Below, in pieces: positions 63,079 to 64,000 of a stretch of DNA of 64,000 bases. This DNA is from Cupriavidus sp. U2. GTDB lineage: Bacteria > Pseudomonadota > Gammaproteobacteria > Burkholderiales > Burkholderiaceae. The number at the start of each line of letters is the position of its first letter. The stretch's first letter is position 1. The DNA is taken from positions 186,001 through 250,000 of the forward strand of contig NZ_RCOG02000002.1 in assembly GCF_009663685.2 (NCBI RefSeq), written 5' to 3'. The notes below the pieces were generated by a model. The model had not been told where the DNA came from, made no database searches, and was given only the letters and a program-made list of their open reading frames with translations. The position numbers were made by a program, and so were the translations under genes.

Positions 63079-64000
63079 ATGGCGAAGTTTTTTATCGACC
63101 GGCCGGTGTTCGCGTGGGTGCTCGCGCTGATCATCGCGCTGGGCGGTCTGTTGTCGATCGTGCAGTTGCCGATTGCGCAGTACCCCAATATCGCCCCGCC
63201 GATCATCACGGTGACCACCACCTACCCCGGTGCGTCGGCCAAGACGATCGAGGACTCGGTGATCACGCCGATCGAGCAGGAGCTCAACGGCGCACCCAAC
63301 CTGCTCTATTACGAATCGCAAAGCGAATCGTCGGGGCTGGCCACGATCAACATCTCGTTCGCGCCGGGCTCGAACGCCGACCTGAACTCCGTGGAAGTGC
63401 AGAACCGCCTGAAGCGCGTGGAAGCGCGTCTGCCGGCGGAGGTGCGCCAGCAGGGCGTGCGGGTCGACAAGGCCGGCAACAACTACATGATGTTCATCAC
63501 GGTCTCGTCGAAGTCGGGTAAATCCGACGCGATCGAGCTCGGCAACTTCGTGTCGGCGCAGGTGGTGGATTCGATCCGCCGCGTGCCCGGCGTGGGTGCC
63601 GCCGACCTGTTCGGCACCGAGTACGCGATGCGGATCTGGCTGGACCCGGCCAAGCTGACGGGCTACAACCTGACGCCGCTGGACGTGACCGCTGCCGTGT
63701 CGGAGCAGAACATCCAGGTGGCCGTGGGCGAACTTGGCGGCACGCCGTCGCCGCGCGGCACCGAGCTGAACGCCACGGTCAACACCGAAAGCCGGCTGAC
63801 CACGCCCGAACAGTTCGCCAACATCCTGCTGCGCGTGAATCCGGACGGCTCGTCGGTACGCATCAAGGACGTGGGCCGCGTGGAACTGGGCGGCGCCGAC
63901 TATTCGACGCTGGCCCGCATCAACGGCAAGCCGGCTTCGGCCATCGCCATCAAGCTGTCGCCCACGGGCAACGCGCTGGCCACGGCCACCGCCGTGCGCG
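63079..64000 (+). CDS. acrB: RND multidrug efflux permease (AcrB-like), cut by the window end
   Basis: 307 residues are visible; AAAGGGAG precedes the ATG. It begins MAKFFIDRPVFAWVLALIIALGG and shows LPIAQYPNIAPPIITVTTTYPGAS and NLLYYESQSESSG, standard AcrB N-terminal features. The window ends inside the first periplasmic loop, so the proton-relay residues are not seen. It forms the pump with AcrA and, presumably, an outer-membrane channel encoded beyond the window. Confidence 0.95.
   Translation, partial: MAKFFIDRPVFAWVLALIIALGGLLSIVQLPIAQYPNIAPPIITVTTTYPGASAKTIEDSVITPIEQELNGAPNLLYYESQSESSGLATINISFAPGSNADLNSVEVQNRLKRVEARLPAEVRQQGVRVDKAGNNYMMFITVSSKSGKSDAIELGNFVSAQVVDSIRRVPGVGAADLFGTEYAMRIWLDPAKLTGYNLTPLDVTAAVSEQNIQVAVGELGGTPSPRGTELNATVNTESRLTTPEQFANILLRVNPDGSSVRIKDVGRVELGGADYSTLARINGKPASAIAIKLSPTGNALATATAVR

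Noticed and set aside
1-64000. CRISPR arrays, insertion sequences, prophage genes and rRNA genes
   Set aside because: No regularly spaced identical repeats with spacers, no transposase or integrase frames and no rRNA-like sequence were seen.

Overview
The window is GC-rich, gene-dense DNA in the style of a Burkholderiaceae main chromosome, most likely Cupriavidus or a close relative. The evidence is gene content and order: a dprA/LysM/def/fmt/htpX/rsmB/ntrYX block, a type IA topoisomerase beside dprA, Bug-type tctCBA genes, GTP-type pckG, and cstA with its small partner. No phage, integrase, insertion sequence or CRISPR array is visible, so this reads as core chromosome with a few lineage-specific patches. 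The genus is an inference from remembered gene order, not from a search.

Layout. 1-2.7 kb: tail of a pterin dehydratase-like gene, then an OmpR-type response regulator and a TctE-like sensor kinase. 2.7-5.7 kb: a SET-domain protein, a 950-bp non-coding region, the HU gene hup and a DUF2272 lipoprotein. The non-coding region carries 14 copies of the palindrome GTATAC and three perfect DnaA boxes. A fourth perfect DnaA box lies beyond hup, followed by five DnaA-box-like units repeated exactly every 12 bp. This is the most unusual part of the window. 5.8-14.3 kb: aquaporin, a porin-like lipoprotein, a solo TRAP-type binding protein, RarD, a Y-family DNA polymerase behind a perfect SOS box, an MFS exporter and an Asp/Glu racemase. 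14.4-20.6 kb: a diguanylate cyclase, an unknown coiled-coil protein and the tctC-tctB-tctA tricarboxylate transporter. 20.7-24.5 kb: thioesterase, patatin phospholipase, glutathione reductase, a DUF1232 protein, a damaged XRE antitoxin and tRNA-Phe.

24.5-38.6 kb is the conserved block. On the minus strand are ntrX-like, ntrY-like, DUF4390, rsmB, htpX, fmt and def. On the plus strand are a LysM protein, dprA, a thioredoxin-like protein and topoisomerase III. 38.7-40.6 kb holds a LysR regulator, a small secreted protein built of 11-residue repeats and a glycine-rich protein with a histidine tail. 40.9-50.2 kb is a carbon-starvation and gluconeogenesis region: cstA plus its YbdD-like partner, a divergent Cache-domain two-component system that may control them, pckG, a 2-hydroxyacid dehydrogenase and a MOSC protein.

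50.5-64 kb is an envelope and efflux region. It has a first RND adaptor/permease pair, a translationally coupled MotA-like/DUF2149/ChaN cassette, a second OmpR-type two-component system next to a periplasmic binding protein, and an AcrR-type repressor divergent from acrA and a truncated acrB. An operator nearly identical to the E. coli AcrR box lies between acrR and acrA.

Two themes recur. The first is chromosome biology near hup: HU, a SET methyltransferase-like protein, clustered DnaA boxes, an unexplained palindrome array and a topoisomerase with a histone-H1-like tail. The second is signal-controlled uptake and efflux, with four two-component systems, each beside or plausibly linked to transporter genes.
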